DNA of 64,000 nucleotides from assembly GCA_934120395.1 (NCBI GenBank), contig CAKOTZ010000008.1:1-64000 (forward strand), read 5' to 3'. This DNA is from an uncultured Clostridia bacterium. Its GTDB lineage: Bacteria > Bacillota > Clostridia > TANB77 > CAG-508. The notes under the pieces are model-generated. The model was given only the letters and a program-made list of their open reading frames with translations. It had not been told where the DNA came from and searched no databases. Both the position numbers and the translations under genes were made by a program. Within the stretch, counting starts at the first letter, position 1, and every line of letters begins with the position of its first letter. This document shows, piece by piece, positions 19,086 to 27,890 of this stretch.

Positions 19086-19859
19086 GTGAAAGTAGTAATT
19101 TTAGCAGGAGGATTTGGAACTAGAATTTCAGAAGAAAGTTATTTAAAACCAAAACCAATGATTGAAATAGGTGAACAACCTATATTGTGGCATATTATGA
19201 AAGAATACTCAAAATATGGCTTTAATGAATTTATTATATGTTTGGGTTACAAAGCATATTGCATAAAAGAATATTTTGCAGATTATTTCTTACATACATC
19301 AGATGTAACATTTGATTTAGCAAAAAACGAAATGACAGTGCATGATAATTTTGCAGAACCATGGAAGGTAACATTAATAGATACAGGTTTATATACCATG
19401 ACAGGAGGACGTATAAAAAGAATACAAAAATACGTTGGAAATGAAACATTTATGCTGACCTACGGAGATGGTGTTAGCAATGTAAATATAAATGAATTAG
19501 TAGAATTTCATAACAAACATGGTAAAATAGCAACAATGACAGCCGTAAATACAGGACAAAGATTTGGAGTTTTAATAACAGATAGCGAAAACAATATTAA
19601 GTCGTTTAGAGAAAAAAGAAAAACTGATGGCTCTTGGATAAATGCAGGATATATGGTATTAAATCCAGAAGTTTTTGACTATATACAAAATGGTGATGAA
19701 ACCGTGTTTGAACAAGAACCGTTAGAAAAATTAGCAAAAGATAATCAACTGGTAGCATATAAACATGAAGGATTTTGGCAATGTATGGATACGCAAAAAG
19801 ATAAAATGAAATTAGAAGAATTATGGCAAAGAGGAAATGCGCCATGGAAAGTGTGGTAA
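19086..19859 (+). CDS. rfbF: Glucose-1-phosphate cytidylyltransferase
   Basis: 257 residues from a GTG with AAAGGGGG upstream. The nucleotidyltransferase motif LAGGFGTRISEESYLKPKPM is at the N-terminus and DGVSNVN supplies the metal-binding Asp. The length and the VTLIDTG and TMTGGRIKR segments are those of RfbF. It makes CDP-glucose from CTP and glucose 1-phosphate, the first step toward CDP-linked deoxysugars. The next gene, 3 bp downstream, uses its product. Confidence 0.95.
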   Translation: MKVVILAGGFGTRISEESYLKPKPMIEIGEQPILWHIMKEYSKYGFNEFIICLGYKAYCIKEYFADYFLHTSDVTFDLAKNEMTVHDNFAEPWKVTLIDTGLYTMTGGRIKRIQKYVGNETFMLTYGDGVSNVNINELVEFHNKHGKIATMTAVNTGQRFGVLITDSENNIKSFREKRKTDGSWINAGYMVLNPEVFDYIQNGDETVFEQEPLEKLAKDNQLVAYKHEGFWQCMDTQKDKMKLEELWQRGNAPWKVW

Positions 19860-19862
19860 ATA

Positions 19863-20912
19863 ATGATAGACTTAGATTTTTATAGAGAAAAACGAGTTTT
19901 TATAACTGGACATACGGGTTTTAAGGGGAGTTGGTTATGCAAAATTTTAGCAGATGCAGGAGCAATTGTAACAGGATATGCACTGGAAGCACCAACAACA
20001 CCAAATTTATTTGAAACAGCTAAAATTGAAAAAAATATAAAAAGCATAAAGGGAGATGTCAGAGATTTAGAGGCATTAGAAAAAGCATTTAATTTAGCAA
20101 AACCAGAAATTGTATTTCACTTAGCAGCACAACCAATAGTTAGAACATCATACGAAAAACCAGCATATACTTATGAAACCAATGTAATGGGAACAGTTAA
20201 TATTTTAGAATGTATTAGAAAATCAAATACAGTTATATCATTTTTAAATATAACAACAGACAAAGTGTATAAAAATAATGAATGGGAATGGGGATATAGA
20301 GAAAATGAGGAATTAGATGGATACGATCCATATTCAAATAGTAAGTCATGTTCAGAATTAGTAACACACAGCTATAAAAATTCTTTCTTTAATGATGATA
20401 GAGTTAGAATTTCAACTGCTAGAGCTGGAAATGTAATTGGTGGCGGAGACTATGCAAAAGATAGAATTGTACCAGATTGCATTAGAGCAGCGGAGAAAAA
20501 AGAAACAATAAATGTTAGAAATCCATATTCTATAAGACCATTTCAACATGTACTTGAGCCATTATTTGCATATTTAATGATAGCTCAAAAACAATACGAA
20601 AATGCAAATTTTGCTGGATATTACAATGTAGGACCAAATGAGGAAGATTGCATTGAAACAGGAAAATTAGCAGATTTATTTTGCAAGTATTGGGGTGAAA
20701 ATCAAAGCTGGGAAACGCACTATGTTGACGGACCACATGAAGCAAATTTCTTGAAATTAGATTGTTCGAAAATAAAAAGAACATTTGGCTGGAAGGCAAC
20801 GTGGAATATTGAAAAAGCAATAGAGAAAACAGTAGAATTTGCAAAAGCAAGCGATAAAGTAAAATGTATGGAAGAACAGATAAAAGAATTTATAAAGGAC
20901 CAGAATGTTTAA
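19863..20912 (+). CDS. rfbG: CDP-glucose 4,6-dehydratase
   Basis: 349 residues. Extended SDR with the nucleotide motif ITGHTGFKGSWL (about 14-25), NVMGTVNILE, and the catalytic YDPYSNSKSCSE region with Y-x-x-x-K. It converts CDP-glucose to CDP-4-keto-6-deoxyglucose. No RfbH-type 3-dehydratase follows. Instead a split transketolase comes next, so the branch from the 4-keto sugar differs from the usual dideoxyhexose route. Confidence 0.95.
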   Translation: MIDLDFYREKRVFITGHTGFKGSWLCKILADAGAIVTGYALEAPTTPNLFETAKIEKNIKSIKGDVRDLEALEKAFNLAKPEIVFHLAAQPIVRTSYEKPAYTYETNVMGTVNILECIRKSNTVISFLNITTDKVYKNNEWEWGYRENEELDGYDPYSNSKSCSELVTHSYKNSFFNDDRVRISTARAGNVIGGGDYAKDRIVPDCIRAAEKKETINVRNPYSIRPFQHVLEPLFAYLMIAQKQYENANFAGYYNVGPNEEDCIETGKLADLFCKYWGENQSWETHYVDGPHEANFLKLDCSKIKRTFGWKATWNIEKAIEKTVEFAKASDKVKCMEEQIKEFIKDQNV

Positions 20913-20935
20913 AGAAATATATAGGAGGAAACAAA

Positions 20936-21757
20936 GTGAATAAAATAACAGATTCAAAAGAATTAGCTTGGAGAATTAGAAGAGACGCTTTAGAAATGAC
21001 ACACATTTCTAGAGGATCACATATAGCATCTGTATTATCTATTGCAGATATAGTAGCGGTATTATATGCAAACATATTAAATTATGATCCCAAAAATCCA
21101 AAAATGGAAGCAAGAGACAGAGTTATACTAAGCAAAGGACATGCAGGAGCAGCAATATATTCAGCCTTAGCAGAGGAAGGCTTTTTTGATGTAGAAGAAT
21201 TAAAAACCCATTATGCAAATGGTAGTAGATTATCTGGGCACGTTTCACATAAAACTGTACCAGGAGTAGAAATATCTACAGGTTCTTTAGGACATGGCTT
21301 GCCAATTGGAGCAGGAATGGCAATGACTGCTAAAATGCAAAACAAAAAACATAGAATATTTGTACTAATGGGAGATGGAGAATGTGACGAAGGTTCTGTA
21401 TGGGAATGCGCATTATTTGCGAATCAATATAAACTAGAGAATTTGGTGGCAGTTATAGACCATAATAAAATGCAAAGTTTAGACTTTTGTGAGAATACAA
21501 TTAGCTTGAGACCGTTTGCAGAAAAATGGAGAGACTTTGGTTGGAATGTAATAGAAATAGATGGACATAATCACAGCGAATTAAGAAAATCCTTAGAAAA
21601 TACTAATAATGCAAATCATAAACCTACGGTAATTATTGCAAATACTGTAAAAGGAAAAGGAATATCTTTTATGGAAAACAATATTGTGTGGCATTATAGA
21701 GATCCACAAGGTGAAGATTATGAAAATGCATTAAAAGAATTGGAGGAAGCAAGATAA
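20936..21757 (+). CDS. Transketolase N-terminal (TPP-binding) subunit
   Basis: 273 residues from a GTG at 20936 with AGGAGG; a longer in-frame extension overlaps rfbG and is rejected. TPP-binding signature GDGECDEGSVWE...HNK is present (about residues 145-180), and SKGHAGAAIYSAL is typical of the N-terminal domain. The next gene, overlapping by one base, supplies the pyrimidine and C-terminal domains, so the two make a heteromeric transketolase. Its location between CDP-sugar genes suggests transfer of a two-carbon unit to a keto-sugar instead of a pentose-phosphate role. Confidence 0.9.
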   Translation: MNKITDSKELAWRIRRDALEMTHISRGSHIASVLSIADIVAVLYANILNYDPKNPKMEARDRVILSKGHAGAAIYSALAEEGFFDVEELKTHYANGSRLSGHVSHKTVPGVEISTGSLGHGLPIGAGMAMTAKMQNKKHRIFVLMGDGECDEGSVWECALFANQYKLENLVAVIDHNKMQSLDFCENTISLRPFAEKWRDFGWNVIEIDGHNHSELRKSLENTNNANHKPTVIIANTVKGKGISFMENNIVWHYRDPQGEDYENALKELEEAR

Positions 21758-22674
21758 TGAGAAATACTTTTGTAAAAACATTAATAGAATGTGCGGAAAT
21801 AGATAATGATATTTGTTTAGTTACAGGAGACTTGGGATTTGGAGTTTTAACACCATTTGCTGAAAAATATCCAGATAGATTTATAAATGCAGGAATTGCA
21901 GAACAAAACATGACAGGTGTGGCAGCAGGAATGGCACTTGAAGGTAAAAAGGTGCTTACATATTCAATTGCTAATTTCCCAACATTAAGATGTTTAGAGC
22001 AGATAAGAAACGATTGTGCTTATCATAAGGCCAATGTGAAAGTTGTATGCGTGGGAGGAGGAATGGCTTATGGAGCACAAGGAATAACACATCATGCAAC
22101 AGAAGATATTGCAATTATGAGAGCAATACCAGACATATTAGTATTTGCTCCAGGCGATTTAAAAGAAGCAGAAGAAGTAACAAAGGCAATGCTAGAATAT
22201 AATGGACCTTGTTATTTAAGGCTTGGAAGAGGAGGAGAAAAACAAATACATGATAGTATTGAACATTTTGAAATTGGAAAAGCTATTGAGATAACTGAAG
22301 GAGAAGATATTGCAATATTTTCAGCAGGAGCAATATTAGATGAAGCAAGTGAGGCTAGAAAACAATTAGAAGAAAAGGGATACAAAGTTGCACAATGTAG
22401 TTTTCCAACGGTTAAACCGATTGACAAAGAAACGATATTAAAATATGCTAATAAGTGCAAATTAATTGTTACAGTTGAGGAACATAATATTGTAGGTGGG
22501 TTTGGAGGTGCTGTGGCAGAAGTTATAGCAGAAAATCAAACAAAAGCAAGATTAGTTAGAATAGGTTTAAATGATACATTTGCATCAATAATAGGAAATC
22601 AGCAGTATTTAAGAGAACAGTACGGATTATCATCAGATAAAATTGTAGATAGAATTTTAAAAGAGATGGAGTAA
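21757..22674 (+). CDS. Transketolase C-terminal subunit
   Basis: 305 residues. The pyrimidine-binding domain has VTGDLGFGVLTPF and FINAGIAEQNMTGVAAG, which includes the conserved Glu that activates TPP. The C-terminal domain contains VEEHNIVGGFGGAV. It overlaps the N-subunit stop (ATGA-type junction), so the subunits are probably made in equal amounts. Function as for its partner; the substrate is inferred from context. Confidence 0.9.
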   Translation: MRNTFVKTLIECAEIDNDICLVTGDLGFGVLTPFAEKYPDRFINAGIAEQNMTGVAAGMALEGKKVLTYSIANFPTLRCLEQIRNDCAYHKANVKVVCVGGGMAYGAQGITHHATEDIAIMRAIPDILVFAPGDLKEAEEVTKAMLEYNGPCYLRLGRGGEKQIHDSIEHFEIGKAIEITEGEDIAIFSAGAILDEASEARKQLEEKGYKVAQCSFPTVKPIDKETILKYANKCKLIVTVEEHNIVGGFGGAVAEVIAENQTKARLVRIGLNDTFASIIGNQQYLREQYGLSSDKIVDRILKEME

Positions 22675-22678
22675 TACA

Positions 22679-23608
22679 ATGAAGAAAGTTATTATTACAG
22701 GAGCAACAGGCTCAATTGGTGTAAATTTTATAAATTTACTTTTAAAAGACAATATTGAAATTACGGCTATAATTAGAAAAAATTCAGCTAATAAAAATTT
22801 ATTAAAATGTAGTGAAAAGATAAAGATAATAGAATGTGATTTAAAAGATTTAGACAAATTAGATAATATAGATAAAGATTATGATGTGTTTTATCATTTA
22901 GCGTGGGACGGAACAAGAGGAGGCACAAGAGATGAAGTAGATAGACAACTAGCAAATGTTGACTATACATTAAAAGCAATTAGGTTAGCTAAAAGAGTAA
23001 ATTGTAAAAAATTTATTGGAGTTGGTTCGCAGGCAGAATATGGAAGAGTAGAAGGAAAAATATCTCCAGATACTGTGGCAAGACCTGAAACATCTTATGG
23101 TATTACTAAGTTGTGTGCATCTCAATTAGGTAAAATTTTAGCAAGTCAATTAGAAATTGACTATATTTGGGTTAGAATTTTAAGTATATATGGTCCTTAT
23201 GATGGACAAAACACAATGATAATGAGTAGCATTAGAGAAATGCTAAAAGGAGTATCACCAGCATATACCAAGGCAGAACAAAAATGGGATTACTTGTATG
23301 TTGAAGATATGGTAAAAGCGTTAGAATTAATTGGAATGTACGGAAAAAATGGATCAATATATTGTGTGGGTAGTGGTGAGCAACATGCTTTGTATGAATA
23401 TATTGAAGAAATAAGAAAACAAATAAATCCAGATATAAAACTAAGAATTGGAGAAAAGGAATATTCAACAAATCAAGTAATGAACCTATGTGCAGATATA
23501 TCTAATCTAGTAGAGGATACAGGATTTAAACCAGAAATTAATTTTAAGGAAGGAATAAAAAGGACAATAAATTGGTATAAGGAGAATAGTGAAAATGAAG
23601 AAAATTAG
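22679..23608 (+). CDS. NAD-dependent epimerase/dehydratase (extended SDR)
   Basis: 309 residues. NAD motif ITGATGSIGVNF (about 5-16), a conserved FYHLAWDGTRGG segment, and catalytic SYGITK with Tyr-x-x-x-Lys (about 141-146). Such proteins reduce or epimerise NDP-4-keto sugars. Here it probably finishes the CDP-linked branched deoxysugar made by the upstream genes. The exact stereochemistry cannot be read. It overlaps the start of the next glycosyltransferase. Confidence 0.85.
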   Translation: MKKVIITGATGSIGVNFINLLLKDNIEITAIIRKNSANKNLLKCSEKIKIIECDLKDLDKLDNIDKDYDVFYHLAWDGTRGGTRDEVDRQLANVDYTLKAIRLAKRVNCKKFIGVGSQAEYGRVEGKISPDTVARPETSYGITKLCASQLGKILASQLEIDYIWVRILSIYGPYDGQNTMIMSSIREMLKGVSPAYTKAEQKWDYLYVEDMVKALELIGMYGKNGSIYCVGSGEQHALYEYIEEIRKQINPDIKLRIGEKEYSTNQVMNLCADISNLVEDTGFKPEINFKEGIKRTINWYKENSENEEN

Positions 23609-24545
23609 TGTAGTGGTACCCTGTTATAATGAGGAGAAAAATGTAGAACCAATGAGTATAGCTCTAATTGAACAATTAGAGAAAGTAGGAAAATATGACT
23701 ATGAAATAATTTTTATTGATAACTGTTCTAAAGATGACACAAGAGGTGAAATTGAAAAAGTATGTAAAAAAAATAAAAAAGTAAAGGCTATTTTTAATAC
23801 AAAAAATTTTGGACAGTTTAATTCACCATATTATGCTTTGCTACAAACAAGTGGAGATGGCGTAATTTTAATAGATGCAGATTTTCAAGAACCAGTTGAT
23901 ATGATACCAAAATTTATTGAAGAATGGGAAAATGGATATAAAATTGTAATTGCTATTAAGAACAAGAGTAAAGAAAATAAATTAATGTATTTTTTAAGAA
24001 GCTGTTATTATAAATTAATTAAAAAAATATCAGATGTTGAGCAAATTGAACATTTTACAGGATTTGGGTTATATGATAAAGAATTTATAGAAGTATTAAG
24101 AAATTTAGATGACCCTACACCGTTTTTAAGAGGTATAGTAGCTGAATTAGGGTATGAAAGAAAAGAAATTTTGTATACTCAGCAAAAAAGAAGAGCAGGT
24201 AAAACACACAACAATTTTTATAAGCTATACGATGCTGCGATGTTATCATTTACTTCATATACAAAAATTGGTTTGCGCTTGGGTACGTTTTTAGGAGGAA
24301 TTGTGGCTGTATGTAGTTTTATAATAGGAATTATATATTTAATATTAAAACTAATATATTGGGATAGATTCCCAGCAGGTACAACTCCAATTCTAATAGG
24401 AATATTTTTCTTAAGTGCAATACAAATTTGTTTTATTGGTTTTATAGGAGAATATATTTTAGCTATAAATACTAGGGTTATGAAAAGACCTTTAGTGGTT
24501 GAAGAAAGAAGAATTAACTTTGAAGAAGAGGAGAAACATGAGTGA
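23595..24545 (+). CDS. GtrB-like family 2 glycosyltransferase (bactoprenol glucosyltransferase type)
   Basis: 316 residues from the ATG at 23595; a GTG at 23589 is also possible but sits only 4 nt from GGAG. The GT-A domain has VVVPCYNEEKN and ILIDADFQEP (D-x-D-like), and two C-terminal transmembrane helices (about 230-255 and 270-295) anchor it. This is the GtrB/ArnC layout, which charges undecaprenyl phosphate with a sugar. The following GtrII-like gene starts inside its stop codon, the usual partner arrangement. Confidence 0.88.
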   Translation: MKKISVVVPCYNEEKNVEPMSIALIEQLEKVGKYDYEIIFIDNCSKDDTRGEIEKVCKKNKKVKAIFNTKNFGQFNSPYYALLQTSGDGVILIDADFQEPVDMIPKFIEEWENGYKIVIAIKNKSKENKLMYFLRSCYYKLIKKISDVEQIEHFTGFGLYDKEFIEVLRNLDDPTPFLRGIVAELGYERKEILYTQQKRRAGKTHNNFYKLYDAAMLSFTSYTKIGLRLGTFLGGIVAVCSFIIGIIYLILKLIYWDRFPAGTTPILIGIFFLSAIQICFIGFIGEYILAINTRVMKRPLVVEERRINFEEEEKHE

Positions 24546-26164
24546 AAGAATATAAAGACATTTTTGTAGATTTTATAAAAAATCCAAAATATATTGTACC
24601 GTTAATAATTGTTGCAATAGCTGGATTTGGATATTTATTAATGCACTCAACTATAAATGTAGATGTATTATCTGCAGAAAGATATTTTGAAGGAACTGAA
24701 CTAATAGCACAGTCTAGACTAATGGGACCAATAATAGAAAAAATATTTAATGTAATGAATTACAGTCCGTTTTTTGTAGACTTTTTAGCAGTATTATTTT
24801 TAATTAGTGCAACCACACTATTTTGTACATTATTTAAAAAAATAGCTGGAAAGAAAATAAATATAGTTGCTTATACTATTTTTTCATGTCTGTTTATATC
24901 ATATCCACTTATGATGGAAGCTTTTACGTATACACCAATGAGCTTAAGCCTTGCGTTAGCCTTTAATTTTACAGTGATAAGTTTAATTTTGGCACTAGAG
25001 TATGTTAATTATAATAAGATAAAGAATCTAATTATATCAACAATTTTTATTTGGATGGCAATCTCGCTATACGAATCTTTTGCAACAGTATATTTAATGG
25101 GAGTAGCATCAGTTATTTTAATAAAAATATTATATGCAGATAAAGAGAAATTAAAATTAAAAGAACATATTATATTTGGAATTAAATATATAATTCCATT
25201 AGCTATAGCGATTGTTTTTAATTTTTTGATTACTAGTGCAATATTATCAATTTTTAATATAAAGCAAAGTAGCAACTCAGCTAAAGAGATATCATATACT
25301 ATAATAGGATTAATAAGAGGCATAAAGTATTTAATAAGTACTGTAATAATAGATTATGATATAAGTGCTTTAGCATATTTACCCATTACAATTTTGCTTG
25401 CTTGTAGAGTTATATCGCTTATTATGGGAACTGTGCTATCTGTAAAAAGAAAAGATAGCAGTATTATTCTAATAATGATAGCAATGAATTTAACAATACT
25501 ATCATTATCTATAATTCAGGGTCAATCTGCCAGATATAGAACTTGTCAACAATTTCAATTGTTTGTGGCTGTAATTTTTATGATAATAATACAAATTACA
25601 TTAGGTTTAAACGTAAAAAAATGGATAAAAAATAGTATTATAGCCCTTACTTGCCTAGTAATTTTTTATCAGGTAAAAGACATGTACAAATGGGAATACG
25701 TAAATGATCTAAGATATCAAAAAGAAAAACAAGATGCTATTTTAATTGGAAATGAAATTGAATCGAAATATGACTATAAAAATAAGCCTATAGTTTTTGT
25801 TGGTGATTATGATATGCCATCAAATGTAAAGCAATATATTTGTGTAGATACAAATTCATTGCATTTTAAGGTGTTGAAATATTTTGTTGATAATTTTAGT
25901 ATAAAAAAGATTAAAGATATAGAAAATTATCAATATACGCAGACAAATGTTCAATCATATATTGAATGGGGGATTACAGCGTTTATAAATGAACGTACAC
26001 CGAATGTGGAGCTTATTAAATTTTTTAATTGGCTTGGATATGATTTTAAGTTAGCTGATTGTTCAGCATTTACAAAAGAGTGTAAAACAAAAGATGAGAA
26101 CCCACAGTGGCCACAAGAAGGGGCAATATATGAAACCGAAGAATATATTGTAGTTAATTTTTAA
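24542..26164 (+). CDS. GtrII-like polytopic membrane glucosyltransferase
   Basis: 540 residues with about ten transmembrane helices and a C-terminal soluble region (about 395-540). The first extracellular loop has the acidic, aromatic pattern INVDVLSAERYFEG typical of GtrII/GT-C enzymes. GtrII proteins use a polyprenyl-linked sugar made by GtrB to decorate surface polymers outside the membrane. The GTG start is four bases before the end of the GtrB-like gene, so the two are translationally coupled. Confidence 0.75.
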   Translation: MKEYKDIFVDFIKNPKYIVPLIIVAIAGFGYLLMHSTINVDVLSAERYFEGTELIAQSRLMGPIIEKIFNVMNYSPFFVDFLAVLFLISATTLFCTLFKKIAGKKINIVAYTIFSCLFISYPLMMEAFTYTPMSLSLALAFNFTVISLILALEYVNYNKIKNLIISTIFIWMAISLYESFATVYLMGVASVILIKILYADKEKLKLKEHIIFGIKYIIPLAIAIVFNFLITSAILSIFNIKQSSNSAKEISYTIIGLIRGIKYLISTVIIDYDISALAYLPITILLACRVISLIMGTVLSVKRKDSSIILIMIAMNLTILSLSIIQGQSARYRTCQQFQLFVAVIFMIIIQITLGLNVKKWIKNSIIALTCLVIFYQVKDMYKWEYVNDLRYQKEKQDAILIGNEIESKYDYKNKPIVFVGDYDMPSNVKQYICVDTNSLHFKVLKYFVDNFSIKKIKDIENYQYTQTNVQSYIEWGITAFINERTPNVELIKFFNWLGYDFKLADCSAFTKECKTKDENPQWPQEGAIYETEEYIVVNF

Positions 26165-26178
26165 TAGAGATTTTAATG

Positions 26179-26206
26179 CCTAGCAAAATGCTAGGTGTAT
26201 TTTTTT
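26179..26206 (+). terminator. Rho-independent terminator of the glycan operon
   Basis: CCTAGC-AAAAT-GCTAGG hairpin (26179-26195) followed by a seven-T run. It separates the glycan genes from the sporulation operon. Confidence 0.85.
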
Positions 26207-26277
26207 GTCGTTTTTTTCTCAAAATACGGCAAAACTTCTATTTTTTCTTCAAAGGAAAAAATTACCAAAAGTAGAAT
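26206..26277 (+). promoter_or_regulatory. Candidate sigma-H/Spo0A control region of the spoIIA operon
   Basis: TGTCGTT at 26206-26212 is one change from the Spo0A box TGTCGAA. AAAGGAAAA (26251-26259) and AGAAT (26273-26277), 13 nt apart, resemble a sigma-H promoter (RWAGGAWWT, 11-12 nt, HGAAT). The spacing is one base longer than usual. spoIIA operons are known to be driven by sigma-H and Spo0A; the site assignment is inference. Confidence 0.45.
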
Positions 26278-26306
26278 AATTTAATAAGTACGAAGGAGGA
26301 GAAAAA

Positions 26307-26630
26307 ATGGATATTAATTATAGCAATAAGGACAAGCTCCTAACAATAAAAATTTCAAAAGAAATCGACCATCATGAGGCCGAAAAAATAAGGAGGAGGA
26401 TGGACAATGAAATTCAAAGATATATGCCAAAAAGAGTTGTATTTGATTTTAGTAATGTTTCTTTTATGGATAGTTCAGGAATAGGATTGGTCGTAGGAAG
26501 ATACAAGTTAGTTGCTATGCTTGGTGGAAGTTTAATAATGAAAAATGTGAAGCCAAACTTAGAGAAAGTATTTAAAATGTCTGGAATATTAAAAATTATA
26601 CCAATAGAGCATGAAGCAAATGTTGGTTAG
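26307..26630 (+). CDS. spoIIAA: Anti-sigma-F factor antagonist
   Basis: 107-residue STAS-domain protein. The phosphorylatable serine lies in SFMDSSGIGLVVGRY (about residues 53-67). Dephosphorylated SpoIIAA binds SpoIIAB and releases sigma-F in the forespore. AAGGAGGAG precedes the ATG. It is the first gene of a canonical spoIIAA-spoIIAB-sigF operon. Confidence 0.96.
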   Translation: MDINYSNKDKLLTIKISKEIDHHEAEKIRRRMDNEIQRYMPKRVVFDFSNVSFMDSSGIGLVVGRYKLVAMLGGSLIMKNVKPNLEKVFKMSGILKIIPIEHEANVG

Positions 26631-26639
26631 GAGGGAAAA

Positions 26640-27113
26640 ATGAATAAGTTATATGAAAATGAAATGAAGCTAGAATTTTTAAGTAAATCTAATAATGAGG
26701 CGTTTGCAAGAATTACAGTGGCAGCTTTTGCCTCACAATTAGACCCAACAATAGAGGAATTAGCAGATATAAAAACAGCTGTATCTGAGGCGGTAACTAA
26801 TTGCATTATACATGGCTATGAAGATAGAGAAGGCGTTGTAAAAATAAGAGCAAAAATACTTGGCAATACATTGCAAATAGAAATTTCAGATAATGGTAAA
26901 GGAATTGCAAATATAGATTTAGCAAGAGAGCCGTTGTATACATCAAAACCAAAACTTGAAAGGTCTGGTATGGGCTTTACTATTATGGAAAGCTTTATGG
27001 ACGATGTAAAAATAGAGTCAATTGTTGGCTTAGGTACAAAAATTACAATGAGTAAAACTATAAATTCATCGTTACAAGCTGAGGAAACTTTAGAACAAAG
27101 ACTTTCAAATTAA
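26640..27113 (+). CDS. spoIIAB: Anti-sigma-F factor, serine kinase
   Basis: 157 residues, GHKL ATPase fold: [15 protein letters not shown] carries the N-box, [12 protein letters not shown] the G1 box and [13 protein letters not shown] the G2 box. It holds sigma-F inactive and phosphorylates SpoIIAA. It lies 9 bp after spoIIAA. The C-terminal tail (about 12 residues beyond the fold) is acidic. Confidence 0.96.
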   Translation: MNKLYENEMKLEFLSKSNNEAFARITVAAFASQLDPTIEELADIKTAVSEAVTNCIIHGYEDREGVVKIRAKILGNTLQIEISDNGKGIANIDLAREPLYTSKPKLERSGMGFTIMESFMDDVKIESIVGLGTKITMSKTINSSLQAEETLEQRLSN

Positions 27114-27146
27114 TATTGATACATATTACAAAAGAGAGGAGCTATT

Positions 27147-27875
27147 ATGTATGAAACTAATTTAGAGGATATCATGCAAGCTCAATCTGGAGATAAACAA
27201 GCCTTAGAAAGAATATTAAGTATTAATAATGGATTAACATGGAGCATAGTAAAAAGATTTAGTGGTAGAGGATATGAAATGGAAGACCTATACCAAATAG
27301 GTTGTATGGGATTTATAAAGGCTATTAAGCGATTTGATACAAGTTATGATGTTAAAATTTCAACTTATGCGGTACCATACATATTAGGAGAAATAAAAAG
27401 ATTTATAAGAGATGATGGACCAATTAGAGTAAGTAGAAGCATTAAAGAATTAGCAATTAAAATAAAAGAAGTTCAAAGAGAATATTTAAAAAAAGAGGGA
27501 AAAGAAATTGGAATAATAGAGTTAGCTCAAATATTAGGAGTAAGTAAAGAAGAAATTGCAGTAGCTTTAGATTCTGAAAGACAAATTGAATCTATACACG
27601 AAGATGCGTATAATTCAGAAAAAGGCGAACAGAAAATGAGCAAATTAGAAAGGATAAGTACAGGGAAAGATGAAGCTAGCATGATAGTAGATAAAATTTG
27701 TATAAAGCAACTAATAGAAAGGCTAGATAATAGAGAAAAGGAAATTATTTTACTTCGATACTACAAAGAAAAAACACAAACAGAAGTTGCTAAAATACTA
27801 GGAATTACGCAAGTACAAGTTTCAAGAATAGAAAAAAAGATTTTGACAAATATGAAAATGAAATTAATTGTTTAA
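27147..27875 (+). CDS. sigF: RNA polymerase sigma-F factor, forespore-specific
   Basis: 242 residues. Region 2 reads DLYQIGCMGFIKAIKRFD and ISTYAVPYILGEIKRFIRDD, region 3 contains RVSRSIKELA, and region 4 has the HTH KTQTEVAKILGITQVQVSR. The order after spoIIAA-spoIIAB and the lack of a pro-sequence identify it as SigF and not SigG. It directs the first forespore-specific transcription, including spoIIQ in model species. Confidence 0.95.
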   Translation: MYETNLEDIMQAQSGDKQALERILSINNGLTWSIVKRFSGRGYEMEDLYQIGCMGFIKAIKRFDTSYDVKISTYAVPYILGEIKRFIRDDGPIRVSRSIKELAIKIKEVQREYLKKEGKEIGIIELAQILGVSKEEIAVALDSERQIESIHEDAYNSEKGEQKMSKLERISTGKDEASMIVDKICIKQLIERLDNREKEIILLRYYKEKTQTEVAKILGITQVQVSRIEKKILTNMKMKLIV

Positions 27876-27890
27876 AAAGAGAGGTAAGCT

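Noticed and set aside
20530..20957. Long open frames opposite real genes, such as minus-strand frames over rfbG and similar places.
   Set aside because: They have no ribosome binding site, have a Leu/Phe/His-rich composition typical of reversed AT-rich genes, and lie over well-supported genes.
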